A DNA stretch of 40,368 nt from an uncultured beta proteobacterium (GTDB lineage Bacteria; Pseudomonadota; Gammaproteobacteria; Burkholderiales; Burkholderiaceae_C), in assembly GCA_903876715.1 (NCBI GenBank), contig CAIRBF010000321.1, positions 1 through 40,368 on the forward strand, in the 5' to 3' direction. Shown here in pieces: positions 25,813 through 34,690 of this stretch. The first letter of the stretch is position 1. Each line of letters begins with the position of its first letter. The position numbers and the translations under genes were made by a program. The notes beneath the pieces were generated by a model. That model saw nothing but the letters and a program-made list of their open reading frames with translations. It made no database searches and was not told the DNA's origin.

Positions 25813-26652
25813 ATGCCGACCGCGATGAAAACTGCCGAAGAAGTCGAGGGGATGCGCCTCGCCTGCCGACTGGCCTCCGAAGTGCTGGACATGCTGAGCC
25901 CGCACGTGAAACCGGGCATCACCACACGCGAGATCGATCGCCTCGCTCACGACTACATCACTCAGGTGCAGCGCGCCGTCCCCGCGACGCTGGGCTACCA
26001 GCCGCAGGGCTATCCGGCCTACCCGGCGTCGCTGTGCACCTCTCTCAACGAGGTGGTCTGCCACGGCATCCCCGACGACCGGCCGATGAAGAATGGCGAC
26101 ATCGTGAACATCGACGTCACCGTCATCAAGGACGGGTGGCACGGCGACAACAGCCGCATGTACCTCGTCGGCGAGGCCTCGATCGCGGCGCGCCGGCTGT
26201 GCGCCATCACCTACGAGGCGATGTGGAAGGGCATCCTGAAGGTGCGCCCGGGCGCGCGCCTGGGCGACGTCGGCCACGCGATCCAGGTCCATGCCGAGCA
26301 CCACGGTTACTCGATCGTGCGCGAGTTCTGCGGCCACGGCGTGGGGCGCAAGTTCCACGAGGAACCGCAGGTCCTGCACTACGGCCGTCCCGGCACGCTC
26401 GAAGAACTGGTGCCGGGCATGACCTTCACGATCGAGCCCATGGTCAACGCCGGCCGGCGCGACATCAAGGAAGACCGTCGCGGCAACCGCCCCTACGACG
26501 GATGGACCATCGTCACGCGCGACCGCTCGCTGTCGGCCCAGTGGGAGCACACCGTCCTCGTCACCGAAACCGGCGTCGAGGTGCTGACCTTGTCGGCCGG
26601 CAGCCCGCCGCCGCCCGCCTTCGCCCAGGCGGCGGGTCTGGTGCCGGCCTGA
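25813..26652 (+). CDS. map: Type I methionine aminopeptidase
   Basis: A 279-residue enzyme that removes the initiator methionine from nascent proteins. All five dinuclear-metal ligands are visible: two Asp in [18 protein letters not shown], His in [11 protein letters not shown], Glu in FTIEPMVN and Glu in WEHTVLVTE. The substrate-side [18 protein letters not shown] segment is also conserved. Slightly longer than E. coli MAP (264 aa) because of a Pro/Ala C-terminal tail. ATG 25813 is taken, with ATG 25825 possible. GATAAT lies 7 nt upstream of the start, so the mRNA may have almost no leader. It is followed by glnD, as in many Burkholderiales. Confidence 0.95.
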   Translation: MPTAMKTAEEVEGMRLACRLASEVLDMLSPHVKPGITTREIDRLAHDYITQVQRAVPATLGYQPQGYPAYPASLCTSLNEVVCHGIPDDRPMKNGDIVNIDVTVIKDGWHGDNSRMYLVGEASIAARRLCAITYEAMWKGILKVRPGARLGDVGHAIQVHAEHHGYSIVREFCGHGVGRKFHEEPQVLHYGRPGTLEELVPGMTFTIEPMVNAGRRDIKEDRRGNRPYDGWTIVTRDRSLSAQWEHTVLVTETGVEVLTLSAGSPPPPAFAQAAGLVPA

Positions 26653-26700
26653 AGCCCTCCGGCCCAGCCGGAAGCTGCGGTGGAACAGGTCCCGAATTCG

Positions 26701-29310
26701 ATGTCGGCCGTCGCGTCGGCCCCGAACCGGGCCCCGGCCGGTTCGGCCGACGGGCTGGCCCGCCTGCGAGCCGGGTTTAGGGACGGCAAGGCGGCGCTGG
26801 TGGGCGAGTTCCTGCGTTCGCCGCCGACGGCGATGGCCGCACAGCGCCTCGTGCGCGGCCTGTCACGTCATGTCGACGCCACACTGCGTTCGCTGCTCGA
26901 GCTCAGCCCCCTGCCTGAGGGCGCCACCCTGGTGGCCGTGGGCGGCTATGGCCGTGGCGAGTTGTTCCCCCATTCCGACGTCGACGTGCTCGTGCTGCTG
27001 CCGCCGCAGGCCGGCACCGACGGCCTGGGCGACTTCATCACCGCCTGCTGGGACATCGGGCTGGAGATCGGCTCCTCGGTGCGCACCATCGACGACTGCG
27101 TTGCCGAGGCGCAGCGCGACGTCACGGTGCAGACCGCGCTGATCGAGTCGCGCCCGGTCGCCGGCCCGCGCCGCCTGCACGAGTCCATGATGGCCGCCAC
27201 GCGGGCCGTGCTCGACCCGCGCACCTTCCTGCGTGCCAAGGTGCTGGAGATGCAGCAGCGGCACGTGAAATACCAGAAGACGCCGTATTCGCTGGAGCCG
27301 AACTGCAAGGAGAGCCCGGGCGGCCTGCGCGACCTGCAGGTGCTGGCCTGGGTGGCGCGGACGGCGGGCTTCGGCAAGTCGTGGAGCGAACTGGCCGCCA
27401 GCGGCCTGCTGACGCCGTTCGAGGTGGCCCAGCTGCGGCGCCACGAAGGCACCTTGAAGCTGATACGCGCCCGGCTGCATGCCGTGGCCGGCCGGCGCGA
27501 AGACCGCCTGGTATTCGACCTGCAGACCGCCGTGGCAGAAAGCTGCGGCTACACGGCCACCCGCGCGCAGCGTGCCTCCGAGGTGCTGATGCACCGCTAT
27601 TACTGGGCAGCCAAGGCGGTGACGCAGCTCAACCAGATCCTGCTCCTGAACATGGAGGAGCGCATCGCAGGCAGCGCGGACGCGCCGATGCGGCGCATCA
27701 ACGAGCGCTTCCTCGACCGCGGCGGCATGCTCGAAGTCGCGCGCGACGACCTGTACCTGCAGCAACCGCACGCCATCCTCGAGACCTTCCTGCTGCGCGA
27801 GCGCACGCCCGGCATCCAGGGCCTGTCGGCGCGCACCCTGCGCGCGCTGTACAACGCGCGCGCCAGGATGAACGGCGAGTTCCGCCACGACCCGGCAAAT
27901 CGCCGCATGTTCATGCGCATCCTGCGCCAGCGCACCGGCGTCACGCGCGCCCTGCGGCTGATGAACGAGACCTCGGTGCTCGGCCGCTACCTGTGGGTCT
28001 TCCGCCGCATCGTCGGGCGCATGCAGCACGATCTGTTCCACGTCTACACCGTGGACCAGCATATCCTGATGGTGCTGCGCAACGTGCGCCGCTTCTTCAT
28101 CCCCGAGCACGCGCACGAGTACCCGTTCTGCTCCCAGCTGGCGTCGCAATGGGACGACCCGGCGCTGCTGTGCATCGCCGCGCTGTTCCACGACGTGGCC
28201 AAGGGGCGCGGCGGCGACCACTCCGACCTCGGCGCGCGTGAGGTGCGGCGCTTCTGCCAGGACCACGGCGTTGCGCGCGAGGGCACGGCGCTGGTGGAGT
28301 TCCTGGTCCAGCACCACCTGACGATGAGCCGTATCGCGCAGAAGGAAGACCTGAGCGACCCCGACGTCATCGCGCGCTTCGCACGCCTGGTCGGCAACGA
28401 GCGGCGCCTGACCGCGTTGTACCTGCTGACTGTGGCCGACATCCGCGGCACCAGCCCGAAGGTCTGGAACGCCTGGAAGGGCAAGCTGCTCGAGGATCTC
28501 TACCGCCACACGCTGCGCGCGCTCGGCGGCGCACGCCCCCACCTCGAGGCCGACATCGAGGCGCGCAAGCTCGAGGCGCGCAACCTGCTGGCGCTGCACT
28601 CGGCGCTCCCTGGCACCGAGGAGCCGCTGTGGAAGTCGCTGGACCTGAGCTACTTCGCACGCCACGACGCGGCAGAACTGGCCTGGCATGCGCGTGCGCT
28701 GTGGCGGCACCTGAAGACGGCCGAGCCGGTCGTGCAGGCACGTGTGTCCTCGGCCGGCGAGGGCCTGCAGGTGCTGGTCTACTCGCCCGACCGGCCTGAC
28801 CTGTTCGCCCGCATCTGCGGCTACTTTGACACCGCCGGGTTCAGTATCCAGGACGCGCGCATCCACACCACGCGCGCTGGCTATGCGCTCGACACCTTCC
28901 AGGTCGTCTCCGCCGTCCACGCCCCGTCGTCGCCCGCCGACTACCGCGACCTGATCTCGCTGGTGGAGACGCAGGCAGCCCAGGCCCTGTCCTCCAACGG
29001 GCCGCTGCCCGAGCCGGGGCGCAGCCGCGTCTCGCGCCGCGTCAAGTCCTTCCCCGTCGTCCCGCGCGTCGCGCTCAATCCCGACGAACGCGCGCAACGC
29101 TGGATCCTGAGCGTCAGCGCGAGCGACCGCGCCGGGCTGCTGTACGCCATCTCGCGCGTGCTCGCGCGTCATGGCGTCAACCTGCAGCTCGCCAAGGTCA
29201 GCACGCTGGGCGAGCGGGTCGAGGACACCTTCCTCGTCGACGGCCCCGCGCTGCAACAGACACGGCTGCAGTTGCAGATCGAGACCGAACTGCTCGACGC
29301 CGTGGCTTGA
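26701..29310 (+). CDS. glnD: PII uridylyltransferase / uridylyl-removing enzyme
   Basis: An 869-residue GlnD that senses glutamine and modifies PII, controlling nitrogen assimilation. The nucleotidyltransferase motif [15 protein letters not shown] is at residues 81-95. The helical linker has [16 protein letters not shown]. The HD hydrolase domain shows [18 protein letters not shown]. Two C-terminal ACT domains start near [17 protein letters not shown] and [18 protein letters not shown]. Length fits the family (~850-890). ATG 26701 is selected; GTG 26680 in the same frame with CGGAAG upstream is an alternative. It lies 48 bp after map on the same strand, probably co-transcribed. Confidence 0.95.
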   Translation: MSAVASAPNRAPAGSADGLARLRAGFRDGKAALVGEFLRSPPTAMAAQRLVRGLSRHVDATLRSLLELSPLPEGATLVAVGGYGRGELFPHSDVDVLVLLPPQAGTDGLGDFITACWDIGLEIGSSVRTIDDCVAEAQRDVTVQTALIESRPVAGPRRLHESMMAATRAVLDPRTFLRAKVLEMQQRHVKYQKTPYSLEPNCKESPGGLRDLQVLAWVARTAGFGKSWSELAASGLLTPFEVAQLRRHEGTLKLIRARLHAVAGRREDRLVFDLQTAVAESCGYTATRAQRASEVLMHRYYWAAKAVTQLNQILLLNMEERIAGSADAPMRRINERFLDRGGMLEVARDDLYLQQPHAILETFLLRERTPGIQGLSARTLRALYNARARMNGEFRHDPANRRMFMRILRQRTGVTRALRLMNETSVLGRYLWVFRRIVGRMQHDLFHVYTVDQHILMVLRNVRRFFIPEHAHEYPFCSQLASQWDDPALLCIAALFHDVAKGRGGDHSDLGAREVRRFCQDHGVAREGTALVEFLVQHHLTMSRIAQKEDLSDPDVIARFARLVGNERRLTALYLLTVADIRGTSPKVWNAWKGKLLEDLYRHTLRALGGARPHLEADIEARKLEARNLLALHSALPGTEEPLWKSLDLSYFARHDAAELAWHARALWRHLKTAEPVVQARVSSAGEGLQVLVYSPDRPDLFARICGYFDTAGFSIQDARIHTTRAGYALDTFQVVSAVHAPSSPADYRDLISLVETQAAQALSSNGPLPEPGRSRVSRRVKSFPVVPRVALNPDERAQRWILSVSASDRAGLLYAISRVLARHGVNLQLAKVSTLGERVEDTFLVDGPALQQTRLQLQIETELLDAVA

Positions 29311-29333
29311 GAGGCTCGCCACCGCACGCCACC

Positions 29334-30440
29334 ATGCCTTTGAACCGGATCGACATCGACGCCGCGCTGGCGCGACTGCAGGAGTTCGACGCCGTCATCG
29401 ACGCGCGCAGCCCGAGCGAGCATGCGCTCGACGCCCTGCCCGGTGCCGTCAACTGGCCCACCTTGGACGACGCCGAGCGCCACGAGGTAGGCACCGAGTA
29501 CAAGCAGGTTTCCGCCTTCGATGCGCGCAAGCTCGGCGCCATCCTGGCAGCCCGCAACATCGCCCGCCACCTGGAGCGCGAGGCGATGCCGCTGCCGCGG
29601 CAGTGGAAGCCGCTCGTCTACTGCTGGCGCGGCGGACAGCGCTCGGGAGCGCTTGCGCTCGTGCTCGGCCAGATCGGCTTCGAGGCGCACGTGCTCGAGG
29701 GTGGCTACCGGGCATTCCGGCGTCGCGTCGTGACCGACCTCGAGTCTGCGGCAAAGGGCCTGGCGCTGCGTACGCTGTGCGGGCCGACAGGCTGCGGCAA
29801 GAGCCGGCTCCTGGGCGCGCTGCAGCACGCAGGCGCGCAGGTGCTGGACCTGGAGGTGCTGGCGCAGCACCGTGGCTCGGTGCTCGGCGCCCTGCCCGAC
29901 GCGCCGCAGCCTTCGCAAAAGCGCTTCGAGACGCGCCTCTGGCAGGCGCTGCGCGAGTTCGACCCCGCGAGGCCGGTCTTCGTCGAGAGCGAAAGCCGCA
30001 CGATCGGCCGCCTACGCGTGCCCGAGGCCTTGCTGCAGCGCATGCGTGCCGCGCCCTGCCTGCGCCTGTCCATGCCCGACGCAGCCCGGGTGGACCTTCT
30101 GCTCGAGGACTACGCCCACTTCGCCGCTGATCAGGCGCTGCTGGCGCAGCGGCTGGACACGCTGCGTGAAGCGCGTGGCCATGCCGTGGTCGACGCCTGG
30201 CAGGCGGGGCTGTCTGCCGGACACCTGCGCGAAGTCGTCCAGGCCTTGCTCGTCGAGCACTATGACCCGGTCTACTTGCGCTCGATGAGCCGAAACTTCA
30301 CCGCCTTCGAGTACGCGCCCACCATCGAGTTGACCGACGGGTCCGAGCTCTCGATACGGTCTGCGGCCGAACAGGCGCAACAGCACGCGCAGGCGGTGGC
30401 AAGCGCAGTCGCGACGGCCGTCGAGTCTCCCGGCACCTGA
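29334..30440 (+). CDS. mnmH: tRNA 2-selenouridine/geranyl-2-thiouridine synthase
   Basis: A 368-residue MnmH (SelU/YbbB), which converts 2-thiouridine at tRNA wobble position 34 to 2-selenouridine by way of a geranylated intermediate. The N-terminal rhodanese domain has DARSPSEH and the catalytic Cys in YCWRGGQRS. A P-loop, CGPTGCGKSRLL, marks the second domain, followed by the family motif HRGSVLGALP and FVESESRTIG. ATG 29334 is preferred to an upstream TTG. It lies 23 bp after glnD. selD, often adjacent, is not in the window; without selenophosphate the enzyme would make the geranylated form only. Confidence 0.93.
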   Translation: MPLNRIDIDAALARLQEFDAVIDARSPSEHALDALPGAVNWPTLDDAERHEVGTEYKQVSAFDARKLGAILAARNIARHLEREAMPLPRQWKPLVYCWRGGQRSGALALVLGQIGFEAHVLEGGYRAFRRRVVTDLESAAKGLALRTLCGPTGCGKSRLLGALQHAGAQVLDLEVLAQHRGSVLGALPDAPQPSQKRFETRLWQALREFDPARPVFVESESRTIGRLRVPEALLQRMRAAPCLRLSMPDAARVDLLLEDYAHFAADQALLAQRLDTLREARGHAVVDAWQAGLSAGHLREVVQALLVEHYDPVYLRSMSRNFTAFEYAPTIELTDGSELSIRSAAEQAQQHAQAVASAVATAVESPGT

Positions 30441-30496
30441 GCGCCTCAGCGTCTCAGCGCCTGCGCTTGATGCAGATCAGGAGCGGCGTCGGCGCC

Positions 30497-30526
30497 TTGC
30501 CCAGCCGCGCAGGCTCGACCTAGACT
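30497..30526 (+). promoter_or_regulatory. Candidate promoter of the DUF2189 gene
   Basis: TTGCCC (30497-30502), an 18-bp spacer and TAGACT (30521-30526) precede the ATG at 30534 by 7 nt. Transcription would start at or next to the ATG, giving a leaderless mRNA. Confidence 0.45.
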
Positions 30527-30533
30527 GCCGGTC

Positions 30534-31331
30534 ATGGAACGCATGCGGGCGGCGGTGGAGTCAGAGCAGTACGGGGTGCGCGAGGTCCCGCTGACGCAGC
30601 CCTTGATCTGGCTGGCGCGAGGCGCGAGCGATCTCGCACGCTGCCCGCTGCCAGGGCTCGCGCACGGACTGGCCGCCACGGTATTCGCTGCCGTGATGTT
30701 GGGCATCGCGCACGACCACTTCTGGCTGCTCAGCGGCGCGTTCACGGGCTTCCTGATCGTGGCACCCATCGTCGCCACGGCGCTGTACCGCATCAGCCGC
30801 AGCCTGCAGCACGGCCAGCGCACCACGCTCGTGCAGGCGGCATCGGTGTGGTGGCCCAAAGACGAACGTCTCGTCGTCTTCGGTGTGCTGCTGGCCTGCG
30901 CCGGTACGGGGTGGGTGCTGACGTCGGCGGCTTTGATCACCGGCCATGCAACGGCCCCGGTGGAGCGTCCCGCCGACTTCCTCCGCCACGTCGTGCTCAA
31001 CGAGGAGACGCTGCTGTTCGAGTTCTGGCTGCTGCTCGGCGGGGTCATGGCCGCGCCGGTCTTCGCCTCGTCCGTGATCTCGATACCGATGCTGCTCGAC
31101 CGGCCGGTGAGCGTGATGACGGCGGTCTTCACGAGTTGGCGCGTGGTGATGCACAACCCCGGGCCGCTGGCGCTGTGGGCCGGCTTGCTGCTGTCGCTGA
31201 GCGCCTTGGGCATGCTGGCCGCGCTGCTGGGCCTGATCCTCGTCGTGCCTTTGCTCGCGCACGCGAGTTGGCACGCCTACCAGGATCTGGTGGACACCGA
31301 AGGCCTGCCGCCGCCTGCGCCCAGGCCCTGA
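30534..31331 (+). CDS. DUF2189 integral membrane protein
   Basis: A 265-residue inner-membrane protein of the DUF2189 family. After a short cytosolic N-terminus (REVPLTQPLIWLARGASDL) there are about six hydrophobic segments, including LAATVFAAVMLGIAH, GAFTGFLIVAPIVATALY, LVVFGVLLACAGTGWVL, LFEFWLLLGGVMAAPVF and a final long LWAGLLLSLSALGMLAALLG. It ends with HASWHAYQDLVD, the conserved family tail. The function is unknown. It is followed by the DUF2788 gene after 21 bp, an arrangement suggesting one transcript. Confidence 0.88.
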   Translation: MERMRAAVESEQYGVREVPLTQPLIWLARGASDLARCPLPGLAHGLAATVFAAVMLGIAHDHFWLLSGAFTGFLIVAPIVATALYRISRSLQHGQRTTLVQAASVWWPKDERLVVFGVLLACAGTGWVLTSAALITGHATAPVERPADFLRHVVLNEETLLFEFWLLLGGVMAAPVFASSVISIPMLLDRPVSVMTAVFTSWRVVMHNPGPLALWAGLLLSLSALGMLAALLGLILVVPLLAHASWHAYQDLVDTEGLPPPAPRP

Positions 31332-31352
31332 GGGGCCGAGAGGTCTTACCCC

Positions 31353-31568
31353 ATGTTCGGATTCGGCGAGGAAGACATCGCGCAGTTCGGGCTGACCTTC
31401 GGAGTCGGCGCCTTCATGCTTTACATGGTCTTCATCATCATCCAGCTCGCGCGCGAGTCGCGGGCTGGAAGGTTCGGGACCTTCGTGCTCTTCCTGGCGC
31501 TGGGTTTCGGCCTCGTGGGCTTCGCAGCCAAGGGCCTCATCAAGTACTTCATCGGCGGAACCGGCTGA
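31353..31568 (+). CDS. DUF2788 small membrane protein
   Basis: A 71-residue protein with an MFGFGEEDIAQFGLTFG start and two transmembrane segments (GAFMLYMVFIIIQLA and TFVLFLALGFGLVGFAA) joined by a basic loop (RESRAGR). This matches the short DUF2788 family of beta- and gammaproteobacteria, whose function is not known. GAGAGG lies upstream of ATG 31353. The tandem hairpin repeat begins 20 bp after its stop. Confidence 0.85.
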   Translation: MFGFGEEDIAQFGLTFGVGAFMLYMVFIIIQLARESRAGRFGTFVLFLALGFGLVGFAAKGLIKYFIGGTG

Positions 31569-31588
31569 GCCGGCGCCACGGGCTTCCA

Positions 31589-31644
31589 GAGCTCGCCCGG
31601 TTCGGCAGGCACAGGACCGTCCGCAGGGACGGTCCTGTGTCCAG
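31589..31644. repeat. 56-bp hairpin repeat, copy 1
   Basis: First of two identical 56-bp units (gagctcgcccggttcggc... to ...gtgtccag). Each unit contains a perfect 13-bp inverted repeat (CACAGGACCGTCC / GGACGGTCCTGTG) around the loop GCAG. It lies between convergent genes. No T tract follows, so it resembles a REP/REPIN-type element, possibly acting as an mRNA 3'-end block in both directions. Confidence 0.9.
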
Positions 31645-31665
31645 TCCTCTCCCCGCGGGCTCGCG

Positions 31666-31721
31666 GAGCTCGCCCGGTTCGGCAGGCACAGGACCGTCCG
31701 CAGGGACGGTCCTGTGTCCAG
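31666..31721. repeat. 56-bp hairpin repeat, copy 2
   Basis: Second unit, identical base for base to copy 1 and in the same orientation, separated from it by 21 bp. It ends 2 bp before the phaB stop codon (31724), so the 3' end of phaB mRNA runs straight into two strong hairpins. Confidence 0.9.
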
Positions 31722-31723
31722 CC

Positions 31724-32461
31724 TCACCCCATGTGCAGGCCGCCGTTGCAGCTGAAGTCGGCGCCAGTGGTGAAGCCGGAGTCGTTGCCAGCCAACCAGG
31801 CGACGATGGAGCCGATCTCCTCGGGCGAGCCCAGGCGTTTGACCGGGATGGTCGCGACGATCTTGTCGAGTATCTCGGGCTTGATCGCACGCACCATGTC
31901 GGTGCCGATGTAGCCCGGGCTGACGGTATTCACCGTCACGCCCTTGTTGGCCATCTCCTGTGCGAGCGCCATCGTGAAGCCGTGCATGCCGGCCTTGGCG
32001 GCCGAGTAGTTGGTCTGACCGGCCTGCCCCTTCTCGCCGTTGACAGAGGAGATCTGGATGATGCGGCCCCAACCGCGCTCGACCATGTCCGGCACAACCT
32101 GCTTGGTGACATTGAACATGCTGTTCAGGTTGGTGTCGATGACCGCATCCCAATCGTCACGCGTCATCTTCATGAACATGCGGTCGCGGGTGATGCCGGC
32201 GTTGTTGACCAGCACGTCGATCGGACCGTGTTCGGCCTTGGCCTTGGTGAAGGCGTCGACTGTCGACTGCCAATCCGCGACGTTGCCGACCGAGGCGTGG
32301 AAGGTGTAGCCGTCGGCCTTCTGCTCGTCCAGCCACTTGGTGAAGTCGCGTGTCGGCCCGCAGCCAGCGATGACCTTGAAGCCCTCCTTGGCCAGGCGTC
32401 GGCAGATCGCGGTGCCGATGCCGCCCATGCCGCCGGTGACGTAAGCCACTTTCTCAGCCAT
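31724..32461 (-). CDS. phaB: Acetoacetyl-CoA reductase
   Basis: A 245-residue NADPH-dependent SDR that reduces acetoacetyl-CoA to (R)-3-hydroxybutyryl-CoA for PHB synthesis. Motifs: VTGGMGGIGTAICRRLA, NNAGITRD, catalytic Ser in IQISSVNGEKGQAGQ, Tyr/Lys in TNYSAAKAG, then SPGYIGTDMVRAI, which is characteristic of PhaB. The C-terminus is TTGADFSCNGGLHMG. AAGGAGAGAG precedes ATG 32461. It lies 81 bp downstream of phaC on the same strand; no phaA is between or beside them. Confidence 0.95.
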   Translation of the reverse strand: MAEKVAYVTGGMGGIGTAICRRLAKEGFKVIAGCGPTRDFTKWLDEQKADGYTFHASVGNVADWQSTVDAFTKAKAEHGPIDVLVNNAGITRDRMFMKMTRDDWDAVIDTNLNSMFNVTKQVVPDMVERGWGRIIQISSVNGEKGQAGQTNYSAAKAGMHGFTMALAQEMANKGVTVNTVSPGYIGTDMVRAIKPEILDKIVATIPVKRLGSPEEIGSIVAWLAGNDSGFTTGADFSCNGGLHMG

Positions 32462-32542
32462 GCTCTCTCTCCTTGGATTGTCGTTGCGAAACTTCGTTGC
32501 CTGGCAGCCCGCGGGACGGTCGGTTCCGCGGCGCTGCGCCGA

Positions 32543-34246
32543 TCAGGCCTTGGCCTTGACGTAACGTCCGGGCGCCGGCTCGAGGACCGGATGGGCGCGG
32601 CTGCCGTAGCGCTTGGGTGCGGCGACCATGGCGCCGCCATGCGCCACGAGCCAGCCTGTCCAGTCCGGCCACCAGCTACCCTGGTGTTCGGTGGCACTGG
32701 CGAGCCAGCCCTCGGAGTCCGACGGCAGGTTTTCGTTCGTCCAATAGCTGCGCTTGCGCTGCGCCGGCGGGTTGATGACACCGGCGATGTGGCCGGAGGC
32801 CCCGAGCACGAAACGGCGCCGGCCCTTGACCAGCCGCACCGAGCGGTAGGCCGCGGTCCAGGGAACGATGTGGTCCTCACGCGAGCCGTAGATGTAGAAC
32901 GGCGCCTTGATCGCGCCCAGGTCCAGCTTCTGACCGCACACGGTCAGCGCGCCAGGCTTCTTCAACTCGTTCTGCAGATACATGTGTCGCAGGTACCAGC
33001 AGTATATCGGCCCGGGCAGGTTGGTCGCATCACCGTTCCAGTACAGCAGGTCGAAGGGCGGCGGCGCCTCGCCTTTCAGGTAATTGCCGACGACGTAGTT
33101 CCAGACCAGGTCGTTCGGACGCAGGAAGCTGAAAGTCGTCGCCAGTTCCTGACCGCGCAACAACCCCGGCCCGCCAGGCGCTTCGGTGCCGATGGTCATC
33201 TCGCGCATGCGGACCAGCGACTCGTCGACGAAGATGTCGAGGATGCCGGTGTCGGAGAAATCCAGCAGCGTCGTCAGCAGAGTCACCGACTGCGCCGGCT
33301 GCTCCCCGCGGGCGGCGAGCACCGCCAGCGCAGTAGCCAGGATCGTGCCCCCAACGCAGAAACCAAGCGTGTTGAGCGTGGGCGACTTGGTGATCGCACG
33401 CACGACCTCGATCGCGCGGATCGGCCCTTGGGCAATGTAGTCGTCCCAGGTCCTATCTTTCAGGGACTCGTCCGGGTTACGCCAGCTGAGCACGAACAAC
33501 CGATGCCCCTGCTCCACCGCATAGCGGATGAGCGAGTTGGACGGCTGCAGGTCCATGATGTAGTACTTGTTGATGCACGGCGGCACGAACAGCATGGGAC
33601 GCTCATGCACCTGGGCCGTCAGCGGCTTGTACTCGATCAGTTGGAAGAGCTCGTTCTCGTAGACCACCGCGCCCTCGGTGCTGGCGACGTTGCGGCCGAT
33701 CTCGAAGACACTCTCGTCGGTCTGGGACACGTGTCCCTTGCGCAGGTCACCCAGCAGTTGCTGCATTCCCTTGCTCAGGCTCTCGCCGCGGGTGCTCAGG
33801 GCGCGCTGCAGGGCCTCGGGGTTGGTGGCCAGGTAGTTGCTCGGGCTCGCGGCATCGACCCACTGCTGCACCGCGAAGCGAATGCGGCTCTTCGTCTTCG
33901 GCTCGGCCTGCACGCTGTCCGCCATCTCCATGAGCGTGCGCGCGTTCAGGAGATACATCTGCGCCACGTAGGCCGCCAGCGGATTCGCAGCCCACTCGCC
34001 CGCGGCGAAGCGCCGATCCTTGAGGGCCGGCTGGGGCGTCTTGGCGCCAGCCACCGGGTTCAAGCGCGCCAGCGAATCGTTCCACAGCCGCGTCGCCTCG
34101 CTCAGGTACTGCGACTGCAGGGTGGAAAGACTCTGCGGGGAGACCGACAGCCCCTGCATGGATTTCCACATCTCGGACATCGCCGCACCCATGGCCTGGG
34201 CGCCCTGCAGGGGGTCGTTCATCGAAGGGGGGGGTTTCGCGCTCAC
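32543..34246 (-). CDS. phaC: Class I poly(3-hydroxyalkanoate) synthase
   Basis: A 567-residue PHA polymerase that forms PHB granules from hydroxyacyl-CoA. The alpha/beta hydrolase core has the lipase-like box GFCVGG with nucleophile Cys297. The catalytic Asp is in GSREDHIVPW and the His in GASGHIAGVINPP. The N-terminal granule region is helical (ATRLWNDSLARLNP). VPPCINKYYIMDLQP and LSWRNPDESLKDRTWDDYI are class I signatures. A GTG at 34246 with GAGG 5 nt upstream is chosen; ATG 34222 has no ribosome binding site and is the alternative. With phaB it makes the last two steps of PHB synthesis. It could use the acetyl-CoA released by aromatic breakdown. Confidence 0.95.
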   Translation of the reverse strand: MSAKPPPSMNDPLQGAQAMGAAMSEMWKSMQGLSVSPQSLSTLQSQYLSEATRLWNDSLARLNPVAGAKTPQPALKDRRFAAGEWAANPLAAYVAQMYLLNARTLMEMADSVQAEPKTKSRIRFAVQQWVDAASPSNYLATNPEALQRALSTRGESLSKGMQQLLGDLRKGHVSQTDESVFEIGRNVASTEGAVVYENELFQLIEYKPLTAQVHERPMLFVPPCINKYYIMDLQPSNSLIRYAVEQGHRLFVLSWRNPDESLKDRTWDDYIAQGPIRAIEVVRAITKSPTLNTLGFCVGGTILATALAVLAARGEQPAQSVTLLTTLLDFSDTGILDIFVDESLVRMREMTIGTEAPGGPGLLRGQELATTFSFLRPNDLVWNYVVGNYLKGEAPPPFDLLYWNGDATNLPGPIYCWYLRHMYLQNELKKPGALTVCGQKLDLGAIKAPFYIYGSREDHIVPWTAAYRSVRLVKGRRRFVLGASGHIAGVINPPAQRKRSYWTNENLPSDSEGWLASATEHQGSWWPDWTGWLVAHGGAMVAAPKRYGSRAHPVLEPAPGRYVKAKA

Positions 34247-34396
34247 ACTCGCCTCGTCGCGGTCGGTTCGTGGGTGCTGCAAGTCGGGGGTGCGGTCATT
34301 GCCGCCCGCCTCAGACACCTGCAGAGACGTCACTGTAGGATGCAAAGCTTACCACGATATGACATTTCATTCCACATTGAGAAAGGTCATTTCACA

Positions 34397-34627
34397 ATGT
34401 ACCTCGTTGCCATCGGCTGGATGTATGTGGTCCTGATGATGACGGTGGCTGAGGCCCTGTCTTCCCAGGGAACGCTGCTCGGTGCCTTCTTCACGTTCGT
34501 GCTTTATGGCTGCCTGCCGCTGGTCGTCGTGCTGTACCTGCTCGGCACCCCCGCCCGTCGCCGCGCCCGACGGGCCGCGGAACAACAGGAGGCTGCCGCA
34601 GAAGAAACGGGCATGCCTCGCCCTTGA
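34397..34627 (+). CDS. Small two-helix membrane protein, uncharacterised
   Basis: A 76-residue protein with two hydrophobic segments (LVAIGWMYVVLMMTVAEA and LGAFFTFVLYGCLPLVVVLYLLG), then a basic and acidic tail (TPARRRARRAAEQQEAAAEE). AAAGG lies upstream of ATG 34397 in an AT-rich region. It is divergent from phaC with 150 bp between. Similar small membrane proteins are common in Burkholderiales genomes, but no function is known to me. Confidence 0.72.
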   Translation: MYLVAIGWMYVVLMMTVAEALSSQGTLLGAFFTFVLYGCLPLVVVLYLLGTPARRRARRAAEQQEAAAEETGMPRP

Positions 34628-34632
34628 CACCC

Positions 34633-34690
34633 GACCCTGCGCTTGACGCCGGGCGGGCGTCAGGCGGGACTCGCCGCTTGTCGCAGGGTC
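34633..34690. terminator. Nested dyad between convergent genes (possible bidirectional terminator)
   Basis: GACCCTGCG (34633-34641) pairs perfectly with CGCAGGGTC (34682-34690). Inside lie a 7-bp hairpin (TGACGCC 34644-34650 / GGCGTCA 34656-34662) and a smaller GGCG/CGCC hairpin (34663-34675). The element starts 5 bp after one stop codon and abuts the pgeF stop. There is no T tract. Confidence 0.5.

Noticed and set aside
26863-29322. An 819-codon open frame on the minus strand opposite glnD
   Set aside because: Same cause: glnD is unmistakable on the plus strand and the antisense product looks like Arg/Gln/Val-rich shadow sequence.
29334-30440. Selenocysteine use or a sel operon around mnmH
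   Set aside because: The rhodanese Cys is an ordinary Cys codon, no in-frame TGA is present and selD/selA/selB are not in the window.
31589-31721. Possible CRISPR array
   Set aside because: Only two 56-bp units with a 21-bp gap and no cas genes; the internal palindrome is better explained as a hairpin repeat.
30848-34627. A 1259-codon plus-strand frame spanning DUF2189 to the small membrane gene
   Set aside because: Only its last 76 codons look like a protein; the rest is antisense to phaB and phaC or out of frame with DUF2189 and DUF2788.
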